In this document: piece by piece, positions 16,093 through 24,954 of the stretch
Layout: each line of letters starts with the position of its first letter
How positions within the stretch are numbered: position 1 is the first letter of the stretch
NCBI RefSeq assembly: GCF_017829975.1
Contig: NZ_JAEEGA010000016.1
Span: forward strand, 1 to 64,000
Reading direction: 5' to 3'
Length of the DNA stretch: 64,000 nucleotides
DNA from: Vagococcus allomyrinae
GTDB lineage: Bacteria > Bacillota > Bacilli > Lactobacillales > Vagococcaceae
Notes under the pieces: model-generated
Database searches by the model: none
What the model was told of the DNA's origin: nothing
What the model saw: the letters and a program-made list of their open reading frames with translations, nothing else
Program-made: the position numbers and the translations under genes

Positions 16093-18321
16093 ATGATTGA
16101 AATTATTAATGATCAATACTTTCACTTGAGAAATGATCAGGTGAGTTACTTGTTTTATGTCATGAAAAATCAGCAGTTAGGTCACCTGTACTACGGGGCT
16201 GATTTGGGAAAACTAACAGAAGCTGATTTAGCTTATGTCATGGAACGAAACAATAAATCGGCGGGAACGGTTAAGTTTTATCAGGATGATAGCTTTTTTA
16301 CCTTAAGCGATCGACTTCAAGAGTACCCTGTTTATGGTTCAACGGATTTTAAGGAAGGGGCTATCGAAGTCTTTAAAGGTGAGACTCCCCTTTATTTGGA
16401 TTTTCACTATCAGGATTATCAAGTTGTGAAAGAAAAAAAACGGGAGTTAGCCTTTCCATCAAGCTACGCCGAACAAGGAGAAGCTGAGACCTTGACCCTT
16501 CGCTTGCTTGATGCCAATCACCAGCTGGAGTTGCAGTTGAACTATACGATCTTTAAGGAATCCTCGGCGATTGTCAGAAGTCAAGAAATCAGAAACTTAG
16601 GGGAGGAGAGCGTGACCATTCAAAAAATGTTGAGTGGGGTGTTAGAGATTCCTAATGCTAACTACGACTTTCTTCATCTGTCTGGGGCTTGGTTAAAAGA
16701 ACGCCACTTAAACCGACAAGGGATCACCCAGGGGACGGTTTCAGTAGGGTCTTTAAAAGGGGCTTCTGGTCATCAACATAATCCCTTTATTGCCTTGCAA
16801 GAAAAAGAGGGAACCTTTTCAACAGGGAAGGTTTACGGTGTGAATTTAGTTTATTCCGGTAACTTTATCAGTCAGGCTGAATTAGATGAGTGGGATAATC
16901 TGCGAGTGATGTCAGGTATTCATTCCCAGCATTTTTCTTGGGACTTGAAGGCTCAAGCTTGTTTTAAAACACCAGAAGCGGTTTTTGTCTATAGTTCTCA
17001 AGGGTTAAATGGCATGGCCCAAAGTTTTTCCCGTTTTATTGAGCAACACATTATTGACCGTCAGTGGCTAACTAAGCCGCGACCGATTGTCTTTAATAAC
17101 TGGGAAGCCACTTATTTTGACTTTAATCACGACTCCCTAATCGAATTGGCTACTACAGGTAAGGAATTGGGGATGGAATGTTTTGTCCTAGATGATGGCT
17201 GGTTTGGTCAACGGAACACCGATCGCGGTTCTTTAGGAGATTGGTACGACGATCGTCAGAAGTTCCCTCAAGGAATCGGGGCTTTCGCTGAAGATATCCA
17301 CAATTTGGGATTAGAGCTTGGTATTTGGTTTGAGCCGGAGATGATTTCGCCGAACAGCCAGTTGTATCAAGCCCATCCAGACTGGGTCGTTCGTCATCCT
17401 TATGAGCGCTATTCCGTTGGTCGGGGGCAATACGTCTTAGACTTTGCTAATCCAGCAGTGGTTGAAGGCATTTACCAGCAGATGAAGATCATTATTTTGG
17501 AGACGAAGTTGTCTTATATTAAGTGGGACATGAATCGCAATATTACCGAAGCTTATTCGGAGTATCTGAACAGCCAAGGGATCTCCCAAACGGAATTTTT
17601 CCATCGCTATATCACAGGGGTTTATCAGCTGTATCACAAGATCTTAAGCGATTTTCCAGAGGTGCTAATCGAGGGCTGTGCAGGTGGTGGCGGTCGCTAT
17701 GATTTGGGGATTCTTTTTTACAGCCCACAGATCTGGCCGAGCGATGACAGTGACGCGGTGGAACGGTTGAGTATCCAGTCAGGCACGCTGTTGGCTTATC
17801 CTCTGTCCACTTTTAGCAATCATGTCTCCGCCAGTCCCAATCACCAAGTTCAACGAGTGACCTCATTGGAGATGCGTCACGATGTTGCGTTATTTGGGCC
17901 GACGGGTTATGAATTGGATTTGCATGACTTGTCTGAAAGCGAAAAAGCCAGCATTAAGACGCAGATTAGTTTTTATCGAGAACATCGCCAACTGCTGACA
18001 CATGGAACCTTTTGTCAGTTGATGGAAGCAGGGCGTAATGAAGTAGCTTGGGGCGTTCGTGATGCTCTGGGGCAAGAGGCCGTTATTGGCTTTTACCGGC
18101 TGTTGGCCAAGCCTAATGGAGCTGCCATGGATTATTTACCTATTCCCTTTGTTTCAGAAGAGAAAATCTATCAGATTAATGGCAAGGAAAAAGTTAGTGG
18201 GCGTTTCTTAAAACACGTCGGCCTTAAAAAACCGTATCAATTTAACGGAGCCAATCATGATCAGGCTCAATTAATCGGTGATTTTCAATCCTTTATCTAT
18301 CATATTGTGGCAGTCAGTTAA
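16093..18321 (+). CDS. Alpha-galactosidase, GH36
   Basis: A 742-residue cytoplasmic GH36 enzyme releasing alpha-1,6-linked galactose (raffinose, melibiose, stachyose type). The N-terminal beta-sandwich is followed by the catalytic barrel, with VLDDGWFGQRNTDRGSLGDW at about 368-387, the nucleophile Asp in YIKWDMNRNITE (about 478) and the acid/base Asp in PSDDSDAVER (about 549). GCAGGGGRYDLG precedes it, as in group I GH36. Full family length, no signal peptide. Because the substrate comes in through a PTS, it may act on a phosphorylated or freely imported galactoside. Third gene of the operon. Confidence 0.95.
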   Translation: MIEIINDQYFHLRNDQVSYLFYVMKNQQLGHLYYGADLGKLTEADLAYVMERNNKSAGTVKFYQDDSFFTLSDRLQEYPVYGSTDFKEGAIEVFKGETPLYLDFHYQDYQVVKEKKRELAFPSSYAEQGEAETLTLRLLDANHQLELQLNYTIFKESSAIVRSQEIRNLGEESVTIQKMLSGVLEIPNANYDFLHLSGAWLKERHLNRQGITQGTVSVGSLKGASGHQHNPFIALQEKEGTFSTGKVYGVNLVYSGNFISQAELDEWDNLRVMSGIHSQHFSWDLKAQACFKTPEAVFVYSSQGLNGMAQSFSRFIEQHIIDRQWLTKPRPIVFNNWEATYFDFNHDSLIELATTGKELGMECFVLDDGWFGQRNTDRGSLGDWYDDRQKFPQGIGAFAEDIHNLGLELGIWFEPEMISPNSQLYQAHPDWVVRHPYERYSVGRGQYVLDFANPAVVEGIYQQMKIIILETKLSYIKWDMNRNITEAYSEYLNSQGISQTEFFHRYITGVYQLYHKILSDFPEVLIEGCAGGGGRYDLGILFYSPQIWPSDDSDAVERLSIQSGTLLAYPLSTFSNHVSASPNHQVQRVTSLEMRHDVALFGPTGYELDLHDLSESEKASIKTQISFYREHRQLLTHGTFCQLMEAGRNEVAWGVRDALGQEAVIGFYRLLAKPNGAAMDYLPIPFVSEEKIYQINGKEKVSGRFLKHVGLKKPYQFNGANHDQAQLIGDFQSFIYHIVAVS

Positions 18322-18341
18322 TCAGGAAGAGGTGCAAGAGC

Positions 18342-20393
18342 ATGGTAAGATTTGATCGCGATCAACGCTTTTTACATGGAGGGGATTACAACCCTGATCA
18401 GTGGTTAACTGATCCAGACGTTTTAAAAGCTGATTCCCTGATGATGGAGGCGGCGAAAGTAAACACGGTGACTTTAGGTATTTTTTCATGGTCCCAACTT
18501 GAGCCACAAGAAGGCGTCTTCGATTTCGAGTGGCTTGACGAGGCAATTGAGATGATCTATCAAAAGGGTGGCAATGTTATTTTAGCCACGCCAAGTGGCG
18601 GTAGACCTCAGTGGTTAAGTGAGGCTTATCCAGAAGTCAATCGGGTGAATCACTTAGGACAAAGACACCATCACGGCTTTCGTCATAACCACTGTTATTC
18701 CTCACCTGTTTACCGCGAGAAGGTTCAAGTGATTAATCGTCACTTGGCGGAACGTTATGGCAATCATCCGGCCTTGGCCATGTGGCATATTTCCAACGAA
18801 TACTCCGGTGAGTGTTTTTGTGAGCATTGTCAAGAAAATTGGCGCCAGTGGTTAAAACGTAAATACGGTACCTTAGAAGCGATCAATCAAGCGTGGTGGT
18901 TAAACTTTTGGAGTGGTCGCTACAGTGACTGGAGTCAAGTGGTGGCCCCCTCGCCTTTAGGGGAGCATAAAGTGCATGGCATGGATTTGGATTGGCAACG
19001 ATTTGTGACAGACATGACCATTGATTTTTATTTGGCAGAATTAGCGCCGATCAGAGAGCTAACACCTGATATTCCCGTAACGACTAATTTTATGGCAGAG
19101 GGTCATGCTGATCATGATTTTATTCCGTTGGAAGGACTCGACTATGGTGAATTTGCCAAACATGTTGACATCGTAAGCTGGGACAGTTACCCAGACTGGC
19201 ACAACACCTATGAAACCACGGCTAAAACCGCCATGAAATCAGCTTATGTTCACGATCAGTATTGGTCCCTGAAGCAACAGCCTTTTTTAGTCATGGAATC
19301 AACACCCAGTGAAGTCAACTGGCATTCTTTTAATAAATCAAAACGCCCTGGCATGCATATGCTAAGTTCTATGCAGCAATTGGCCCACGGTTCAGACAGT
19401 ACCTTGTATTTTCAGTGGCGTAAATCTCGCGGTAATTCTGAAAAATTCCACGGGGCCGTCGTTGATCACGATAATTCCATGGACAATCGCGTGTTTCGTG
19501 AAGTGGCGGAGTATGGCAAACGCTTGGAGGCCATTGCGGAAATCAAAGGAAGTGGTAAGGAGGTTCGGGTGGCCCTTGTTTTTGATTGGGACAGCAATTG
19601 GGCCTTAAAACGGGGCGGCGGTTTTGGTCGGCCGACGAGGCGCTATCCTCAAACCCTGCAAGAGCATTATGGGGTCTTTTGGGAACAAGATATTCCAGTC
19701 GATATCATCACTTCAGAGCATTCCTTTGAGCCCTATGATTTGCTGATTGCGCCGATGCTCTACTTAATGACCACTGAAACCATGGCGAAATTGCAAGCCT
19801 ATGTGGCTCGTGGTGGTCGGTTGGTTTCTAGCTATTTTACCGGCTTGGTTAACGAAACAGACCTACTTTATTTTGGCGGTTGGCCAACCCCTCTCCAAGA
19901 ATTGTTTGGAATAGAACTACTGGAATTGGATACGCTCCATGAAGATCAGCATAATCAAGTCAGGTATCAGCAGCAGCTTTATCAAACCAAAGATTATTCA
20001 GGTGTGATCAAGGCTCATGACAGTTTAGTATTAGGCACTTATGAAACAGAGTTTTACAAAGGCACACCAGCTGTGACGAAAAAGGCCTACGGTCAAGGTG
20101 AGGCCTATTATCTAGCAGCTAGGACGGGGATGGATTTTCTAAAGGACTTTTACGAACCGTTGATAGAAACTTTAGCCTTATCTAATCAATTGGTGAGTCA
20201 AGGTTCGCCAGAGGTTTCGGTTCAAAGCCGCCTTGGTCAGACCGCTCGTTATCACTTTATTATGAATTTTGCTGAAGAAAGTCGCAAAATCAGCCTTAAC
20301 CGTAGCGTGACTGACATGGAAAGTCATGAAGAATTAGTGGGAGAGCTGTTGTTAGGGCCCTATGAAGTGAGAATTGTCAAAGAGTTGCGCTGA
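18342..20393 (+). CDS. Beta-galactosidase, GH42
   Basis: A 683-residue GH42 beta-galactosidase. N-terminal barrel (GGDYNPDQW at 13-21), acid/base Glu in WHISNEYSGECFCEHC (about 152), nucleophile Glu in FLVMESTPSEVNWH (about 315). The Cys cluster CFC..C around 156-161 matches the zinc site of many GH42 enzymes. The Rossmann-like trimerisation domain (about 400-600) and short C-terminal beta domain follow. No signal peptide, so it works in the cytoplasm on beta-galactosides. Last gene of the operon, 20 bases after the alpha-galactosidase, followed by a strong terminator. Confidence 0.95.
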   Translation: MVRFDRDQRFLHGGDYNPDQWLTDPDVLKADSLMMEAAKVNTVTLGIFSWSQLEPQEGVFDFEWLDEAIEMIYQKGGNVILATPSGGRPQWLSEAYPEVNRVNHLGQRHHHGFRHNHCYSSPVYREKVQVINRHLAERYGNHPALAMWHISNEYSGECFCEHCQENWRQWLKRKYGTLEAINQAWWLNFWSGRYSDWSQVVAPSPLGEHKVHGMDLDWQRFVTDMTIDFYLAELAPIRELTPDIPVTTNFMAEGHADHDFIPLEGLDYGEFAKHVDIVSWDSYPDWHNTYETTAKTAMKSAYVHDQYWSLKQQPFLVMESTPSEVNWHSFNKSKRPGMHMLSSMQQLAHGSDSTLYFQWRKSRGNSEKFHGAVVDHDNSMDNRVFREVAEYGKRLEAIAEIKGSGKEVRVALVFDWDSNWALKRGGGFGRPTRRYPQTLQEHYGVFWEQDIPVDIITSEHSFEPYDLLIAPMLYLMTTETMAKLQAYVARGGRLVSSYFTGLVNETDLLYFGGWPTPLQELFGIELLELDTLHEDQHNQVRYQQQLYQTKDYSGVIKAHDSLVLGTYETEFYKGTPAVTKKAYGQGEAYYLAARTGMDFLKDFYEPLIETLALSNQLVSQGSPEVSVQSRLGQTARYHFIMNFAEESRKISLNRSVTDMESHEELVGELLLGPYEVRIVKELR

Positions 20394-20402
20394 GGGTAAG
20401 AA

Positions 20403-20448
20403 AAAAGTCAAAGGGGCGCTGGTCAAAACCAGCGTCCCTTTGGCTTTT
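20403..20448 (+). terminator. Terminator of the galactoside operon
   Basis: AAAAGTCAAAGGGGCGCTGGT pairs with the run ACCAGCGTCCCTTTGGCTTTT around the loop CAAA, with two G-T mismatches or wobbles. The stem has a GC core and flanking A/T runs. It lies 10 bases after the beta-galactosidase stop. Confidence 0.85.
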
Positions 20449-20469
20449 ATGGGATTATAAGAAACTAAC

Positions 20470-20613
20470 TATATAGAGACATCCCGTAAAATAATCCAAA
20501 CATATAGTTCCATTGGATTATCGGCATAATGACGAGCGAAGAGTGGTACTTTCAGCTTCTCTTTAGCTGGAAGTTTAACGACTGATCGTCATTATTTAAT
20601 AGGAACTATATAG
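20470..20613. repeat. Nested-palindrome repeat, copy R2
   Basis: Begins CTATATAGAGACATCCCGT, then the palindrome from ACATATAGTTCC (20500) to GGAACTATATAG (about 20602). Middle arms are CATAATGACGAGC/GATCGTCATTATT and the inner hairpin is CTTTCAGCT/AGCTGGAAG. Nearly identical to R1 without R1's internal duplication. Its right end runs into the minus-strand GH18 gene and encodes that protein's last residues and stop. Confidence 0.85.
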
Positions 20614-21911
20614 CTTTTCCAGATGACTTCTATTAGCAAAATCAAAATGATTCCAATCGAGATGATGGTGGCCAAGGCCCGTGAGAATTGTTGACGATTG
20701 ACTTTTTTGCCTTTGATTTTTTTAGGGATCAATAAGCTGCCAATTTGGTTGTAAAGCAAGGTGATAATTAGGATGACGATGAGTAAATAGCTTTCCTTTT
20801 GCTGCCACCAGCGGATTGTCGGGGTGGTTATAGGCCTTTCAGGGGCCAAGGCACTTTCTAAAACCCGTTGATTGTCCACCAAGGTTTGGGAAACCACGTC
20901 GATCAAACGGTTGCCACTGGCGATCGGATTGTCGTGAGTTGGTGTCCAAATCATGACTCCTAAAGCGCCGGAATCAATCGTATCTTGGACTTTACTTTTA
21001 ACGGTTTGCTTGCTGTTAAAGCGGTAATAGGTCTGGCCGACTAAGACGTTATCAGTTGTTAAGGCTTTTTCGTTACTGCTGACCAGCTGGGCATAGGTCT
21101 TGACTGAGCCGTCGTCAGCTTTGCCATAAAAAGGAATGCCACTGACAAGTTTGCCCATGGCTTCACCGCCCATCAACGTACTCCAATACCTTAAATTTAG
21201 GGTTTGCAAAAAGAGTGGCGAATGGTGATCACCGGCGCTGACTTCCCCGTCATAGGACATGATATTCACCCAATCGGCTTCATGAAGTGCTTTTGGGGTA
21301 AAGTGTTGCGACCAGTCCATCAATTCCCGTCCATTAGCGGCAACCCCAGTAGGAACGCAGATCGAAAGAGCCGTATGGCCATCTAAAGCGTCAGCTAATG
21401 CGATAATAAAGGTCTCAAATTGTTGAGAAAATTCAGCTGCTGGATATTCCCAGTCAATATCGAGGGTATCCAGTTGATATTTTTTGGCTGTCGAGACCAG
21501 TTCTTGAATAAAATTATCGAGATTCTCGGGACTTGTGGCACTCTCAAAAGCTTTATCATGGCCCCAGCCGCCAATACTGACGCCTACTCTAACGTTGTGA
21601 GCATGCCCTTGTTTAACAAAAGAGAGCAGGCGGTCAGGACTGCCGCTGCCAGAAAAGGCCAAGCTCCCATCGGCTTGAGGCAACATATTAAAATAATTAA
21701 GATCACTAAATTTCGTGAAATCAATGGTGCTCTCAATTAATTGAGAGTCGTAGTCGGGAAGATAGCCAACTACTTTAAATCCTTTTGGTAATTCATCAGC
21801 ACTGGCAAAAATCGGTATAAATAGACTCCCCAAAAAAAGAAACGCTAGCCAGCCTAGACGTCTCCATTTAACTTGCTTCCCCATATATTCTCCATTCTGC
21901 CCTTTTGCCAT
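20592..21911 (-). CDS. GH18 glycosidase, membrane-anchored
   Basis: A 439-residue exported GH18 (chitinase/endo-beta-N-acetylglucosaminidase family) protein. A signal peptide ends near FASA (about 36-39). The barrel has VGVSIGGWGHDKAFE (about 108) and the catalytic DTLDIDWEYP (D-x-D-x-E, about 148-157), followed by MSYDGEV and the late MIWTPTHD. Unusually, two C-terminal membrane segments (about 368-388 and 408-430) end in SYIVPIK, which is encoded by repeat R2. Start ATG 21911 has GGGGGAGG 4 bases upstream; ATG 21884 (GGAG upstream) is an alternative. It may trim peptidoglycan, chitin or glycoprotein glycans at the cell surface. Confidence 0.9.
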   Translation of the reverse strand: MAKGQNGEYMGKQVKWRRLGWLAFLFLGSLFIPIFASADELPKGFKVVGYLPDYDSQLIESTIDFTKFSDLNYFNMLPQADGSLAFSGSGSPDRLLSFVKQGHAHNVRVGVSIGGWGHDKAFESATSPENLDNFIQELVSTAKKYQLDTLDIDWEYPAAEFSQQFETFIIALADALDGHTALSICVPTGVAANGRELMDWSQHFTPKALHEADWVNIMSYDGEVSAGDHHSPLFLQTLNLRYWSTLMGGEAMGKLVSGIPFYGKADDGSVKTYAQLVSSNEKALTTDNVLVGQTYYRFNSKQTVKSKVQDTIDSGALGVMIWTPTHDNPIASGNRLIDVVSQTLVDNQRVLESALAPERPITTPTIRWWQQKESYLLIVILIITLLYNQIGSLLIPKKIKGKKVNRQQFSRALATIISIGIILILLIEVIWKSYIVPIK

Positions 21912-21937
21912 GAATCCTCCCCCGGATTATAGACAGC

Positions 21938-22058
21938 AAAAAAGGCCCCTCAAAAGCTGAAGGTAATTCCGTCATGCTATTTATGATTGGCCTGACACCT
22001 CAAGACTCTCCCTTTGAGTGAGTTAACCGCGAGGCGACTAAGGTTGTGTTAGCCAATC
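21938..22058 (-). ncRNA. Candidate leader RNA with attenuator upstream of GH18 gene
   Basis: On the minus strand GATTGGC (22058-22052) pairs with GCCAATC (21991-21985), extended by CAC/GTG across a small internal loop. It encloses two hairpin candidates (AACC...GGTT and ACTC...GAGT), a three-way-junction layout. Then comes CCTTCA-gcttt-TGAGGG followed by GCCTTTTTT, an intrinsic terminator (about 21963-21938) ending about 27 bases before the GH18 start. A junction followed by a terminator in a leader is the layout of a riboswitch or attenuator. No known class was recognised. Confidence 0.5.
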
Positions 22059-22089
22059 TTTTTTATTAAGGTCGTTTTTCGATTAGCAT

Positions 22090-22119
22090 ATCATATCATG
22101 ATAAGGGGTGTTTAAGCAA
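22090..22119 (-). promoter_or_regulatory. Promoter of the GH18 leader
   Basis: Minus strand TTGCTT (22119-22114), 18 bases, TATGAT (22095-22090). It lies directly ahead of the leader RNA candidate and downstream of the ltaS terminator, so the GH18 gene has its own transcript. Confidence 0.55.
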
Positions 22120-22148
22120 CTTTCAGGCTCTCTTTTAATCGACCACAC

Positions 22149-22181
22149 AAAAACAGTTCCTGATGATAAAGGAACTGTTTT
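22149..22181 (-). terminator. Terminator of ltaS
   Basis: AAAACAGTTCC and GGAACTGTTTT form an 11 bp stem around a 10-base loop, followed on the minus strand by TGTG after a T5 run. It begins immediately after the ltaS stop codon. Confidence 0.85.
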
Positions 22182-22184
22182 GGG

Positions 22185-24320
22185 CTATTTATGACTGGAA
22201 GAACTGGTGACTTCTGCGGGTTGATCTGAATGGTAATCTTGATAACTTTTGCTCTCATATAAGTCAATGGTAGAGTGTTGCCCGTTTTGGCTGAAAAGAC
22301 TGGTTGAGTTAGTTCCTAAGGCTGTTTCAATGGCCTCAAGTTGTTGGAGTTGATTTTTATACCGATACTCTTCAGGGACCACTTCCTTTAAGCCGTTGTC
22401 ATAATAACGCAGTAAATCGCCATTGGTCATTAAGTCAGAGGTTGCTAACTGACGTTGGACCTTTTGTCTTAAGTGGCTCACGTCTTGGGTTAATTCCTCC
22501 CCTGGATCGAGAACTAACTGCCCCGTTTGGTTTAGGTAGATGTTTTCTCCCAGAACGGTGTAGGCTGGGGTCACAAAGTTACCATTTCTAAAGGCGACTA
22601 GTTGTTCATTTTCTTTAGAAAGTAAGTCTTGGCCTAATTGCAAGTATGGAGAACTGTCAATCCCTAGCAGACTGAGCAAGGTCGGCAAGACATCGACTTG
22701 ACCACCATAGGTTGTATCAACACCACCGTCAGAGCGACCGGGCAGATGAAACATCAAAGGGACCCGCTGCATCTGGGCATTGTCAAAATTGCCCCACTGC
22801 ATCGGCGCTTTACCAAGTAATTCCGCCAAATCGGTGTTTCGTGAGTCTGAGATGCCGTAATGATCGCCGTATAAAACGATCAGTGACTTCTCATAAAGGC
22901 CACTGGCTTTCAAATAATTGAAAAATTCTTCAACCGCCTTGTCAAGGTAGTTGGCAGTGGCAAAATAGCCGTTAATGGTCGTGTCTTTTGTATGGGCTAA
23001 CGGGAAGCCACCATCGCCATCGTCAAAGGTTGCATAGGGATAGTGATTAGAGACGGCGATCATTTTTGTATAAAAGGGTTGTTGTAAATGTTCCAAGTAT
23101 TGAACGGATTGTTGGAAAAAAGGTTTGTCATGCAACCCGTACTGAAAGGAATTGCTTTTTGTCACATCGTAGGATTTAGCGTCAAAAAAATAGTCGTAGC
23201 CGAAGCGTTTATAGGTTTCATTGCGATTCCAAAAACTACCAGCATTGCCATGGAAGACGGCACTGGTGTAGCCAGCTACCTGATTTAAAATAGCGGGAGC
23301 GGCTTGGAAGGTATTTTTGTCACCAAGCTGTGTAAATAAGGGACCTTGTTCCAGTCCGAAAAAGGAGTTTTCCAGCAAGGTTTCGGCGTCGCTTGTTTTG
23401 CCGGCTTTAACTTGGTGAAAGATATTTTCAAAACTAAAGGTCTCTGCTCCGTGAAACAGGCTATTTAAAAAAGGGGTCACCTCGTGTTCAATTCCCTGCT
23501 GATCTTTTAATTTGTAATCAATGACAAATTGTTGCAGGCTTTCTAAATGGATGTAGATCACATTGCGATTGGCAGCAATGCCAAAGGTCTCAGGATTGGC
23601 TTTAGCGTGGTGAGCAGTGACATACTCCTTGATTCCCACAACATCGTTTTCACTGGCTTGAGCGCGGTTTTGATTTGCTTGATAGGTTTGGATCCCATCG
23701 TAAACGGTGAAGACATTTATCCCTAAATACTTGACGATATGGCTGCTGGAAAAGGTCCGCTGCAAAAGACCGTAGCGACTAGACTCGGCCAGTTGCAAAT
23801 TCCCCCAAAAAAGTAAACAAGCCAAAGCGGTAATCGCCATAGACCAGCGCAAGCGAATCGGTGTGGGGTTCATCGTAAGGCGTTTAGTGGCCAGTAGCAA
23901 GGCTAGTAATGGAATGTCCAAAAGGTAGAGGAAGTCATATAGTCGCAACAATCCCAGAGCGCTTTCACCTAAACCTGAAGCGACTTTGCCTGCCCCGAGG
24001 ATGGTGTTGATCGTCATAAAATCAGTGAACTCCCGGTAGTAGAGGATGTTGCAAAAAAGCAAAAGACTTAGGGCTGAGTAAAGCAGCATCATCACAATAT
24101 AAGACCTTTTTGTCTTTTTGATATATAAGGCAGTCGCTAATAAAAAAATCGTTGTCGCGAAAGGATTAATCAACAAGATAAAGTATTGGAGGCGATCTTC
24201 GATTCCCAGATTGAAGTCAACGTGATAAGCGAAGAGACTTTTAGCCCAAATTAAGCTGACTAGCAGCACAAAAAAGCCAAGCCGGGTCTGTAACCAGTTC
24301 AGGTAGTGTTCTTTTTTCAT
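22185..24320 (-). CDS. ltaS: Lipoteichoic acid synthase (LtaS family)
   Basis: A 711-residue LtaS-type glycerol-phosphate transferase. Five N-terminal membrane segments (to about residue 200) are followed by the extracellular sulfatase-like domain. Metal and catalytic residues appear as HLESLQQF, the nucleophile Thr in AGKTSDAETLLENSFFGL (about 312) and VLYGDHYGISD (about 485). The substrate motif HGNAGSFWNRN is also present. The start is ATG 24320 behind AAGGAGGG, not the upstream frame at 24347. It polymerises the glycerol-phosphate chain of LTA outside the membrane. Genomes of this group often have two copies, and which one this is cannot be told. Confidence 0.93.
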   Translation of the reverse strand: MKKEHYLNWLQTRLGFFVLLVSLIWAKSLFAYHVDFNLGIEDRLQYFILLINPFATTIFLLATALYIKKTKRSYIVMMLLYSALSLLLFCNILYYREFTDFMTINTILGAGKVASGLGESALGLLRLYDFLYLLDIPLLALLLATKRLTMNPTPIRLRWSMAITALACLLFWGNLQLAESSRYGLLQRTFSSSHIVKYLGINVFTVYDGIQTYQANQNRAQASENDVVGIKEYVTAHHAKANPETFGIAANRNVIYIHLESLQQFVIDYKLKDQQGIEHEVTPFLNSLFHGAETFSFENIFHQVKAGKTSDAETLLENSFFGLEQGPLFTQLGDKNTFQAAPAILNQVAGYTSAVFHGNAGSFWNRNETYKRFGYDYFFDAKSYDVTKSNSFQYGLHDKPFFQQSVQYLEHLQQPFYTKMIAVSNHYPYATFDDGDGGFPLAHTKDTTINGYFATANYLDKAVEEFFNYLKASGLYEKSLIVLYGDHYGISDSRNTDLAELLGKAPMQWGNFDNAQMQRVPLMFHLPGRSDGGVDTTYGGQVDVLPTLLSLLGIDSSPYLQLGQDLLSKENEQLVAFRNGNFVTPAYTVLGENIYLNQTGQLVLDPGEELTQDVSHLRQKVQRQLATSDLMTNGDLLRYYDNGLKEVVPEEYRYKNQLQQLEAIETALGTNSTSLFSQNGQHSTIDLYESKSYQDYHSDQPAEVTSSSSHK

Positions 24321-24636
24321 GATCTCCCTCCTTTTAGTGAAAGCCAAGTGCCCCAGTCTGTTGCTAAGGGCTATCTACTATCTGATTATACGGACTCCCT
24401 CGTGATTTACAATGGTTTCTTGCTAATCTTAATGAAAAAAGCCTTCTTTTTCTTTAAGAAAGCTTTTTGGTTAAGGGATTCAATTTTTGGGTAGTGACAA
24501 TTGAAGTCTTTCAACAAACGTGATAAAGGCTCCGACAGCCAGAGTGGCAATGATAAGTTTTAACAAGTGGATCACCAGCTTTCTATTCGTTTAAGAGGGA
24601 AGCGTCTTAAGATATTCAGTATTTTTCCAAGGGTAA

Positions 24637-24771
24637 TTAGGCGTTTTTTGAGCAAGGCGGGGCAATCGGGATATAACTGTGACGAAAGGCTGGTTTTCTT
24701 TTAGCCGATGCTAAAAAGGCCAAGGCTGTGATCGAAAGGGCGCACAAGGCGACTATCTTTTTGGTTTTCAT
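24637..24771 (-). CDS. Small exported peptide, unknown
   Basis: A 44-residue reading frame from ATG 24771 with an excellent site AAAGGAGT 8 bases upstream. MKTKKIVALCALSITALAFLASA is a textbook signal peptide, followed by a short basic tail (KRKPAFRHSYIPIAPPCSKNA) with one Cys. No family recognised. It stands alone on the minus strand between ltaS and a GNAT gene. The strong ribosome site and signal peptide make a real small gene likely. A peptide signal, bacteriocin-like peptide or membrane-stress peptide are all possible. Confidence 0.6.
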   Translation of the reverse strand: MKTKKIVALCALSITALAFLASAKRKPAFRHSYIPIAPPCSKNA

Positions 24772-24954
24772 AAGAGCTGACTCCTTTGAGTTGGTTGGTA
24801 TTAATGTCATTATAACGGAAGTTAACAATCAATGATATTAGACTAAAGTAGTATTATCAAAAAAAAAGTCAGATAAGCGGTCAAGGGTGGCGAAATTTGC
24901 CGATAAATGAGATACTGTTTATCGAAACGATCGAACAACTTAATGGAGGAACAA

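Noticed and set aside
24306-24494. 62-residue plus-strand frame rich in Phe and Leu
   Set aside because: It begins inside the ltaS start region on the other strand and its hydrophobicity comes from A/T runs; no start signals.
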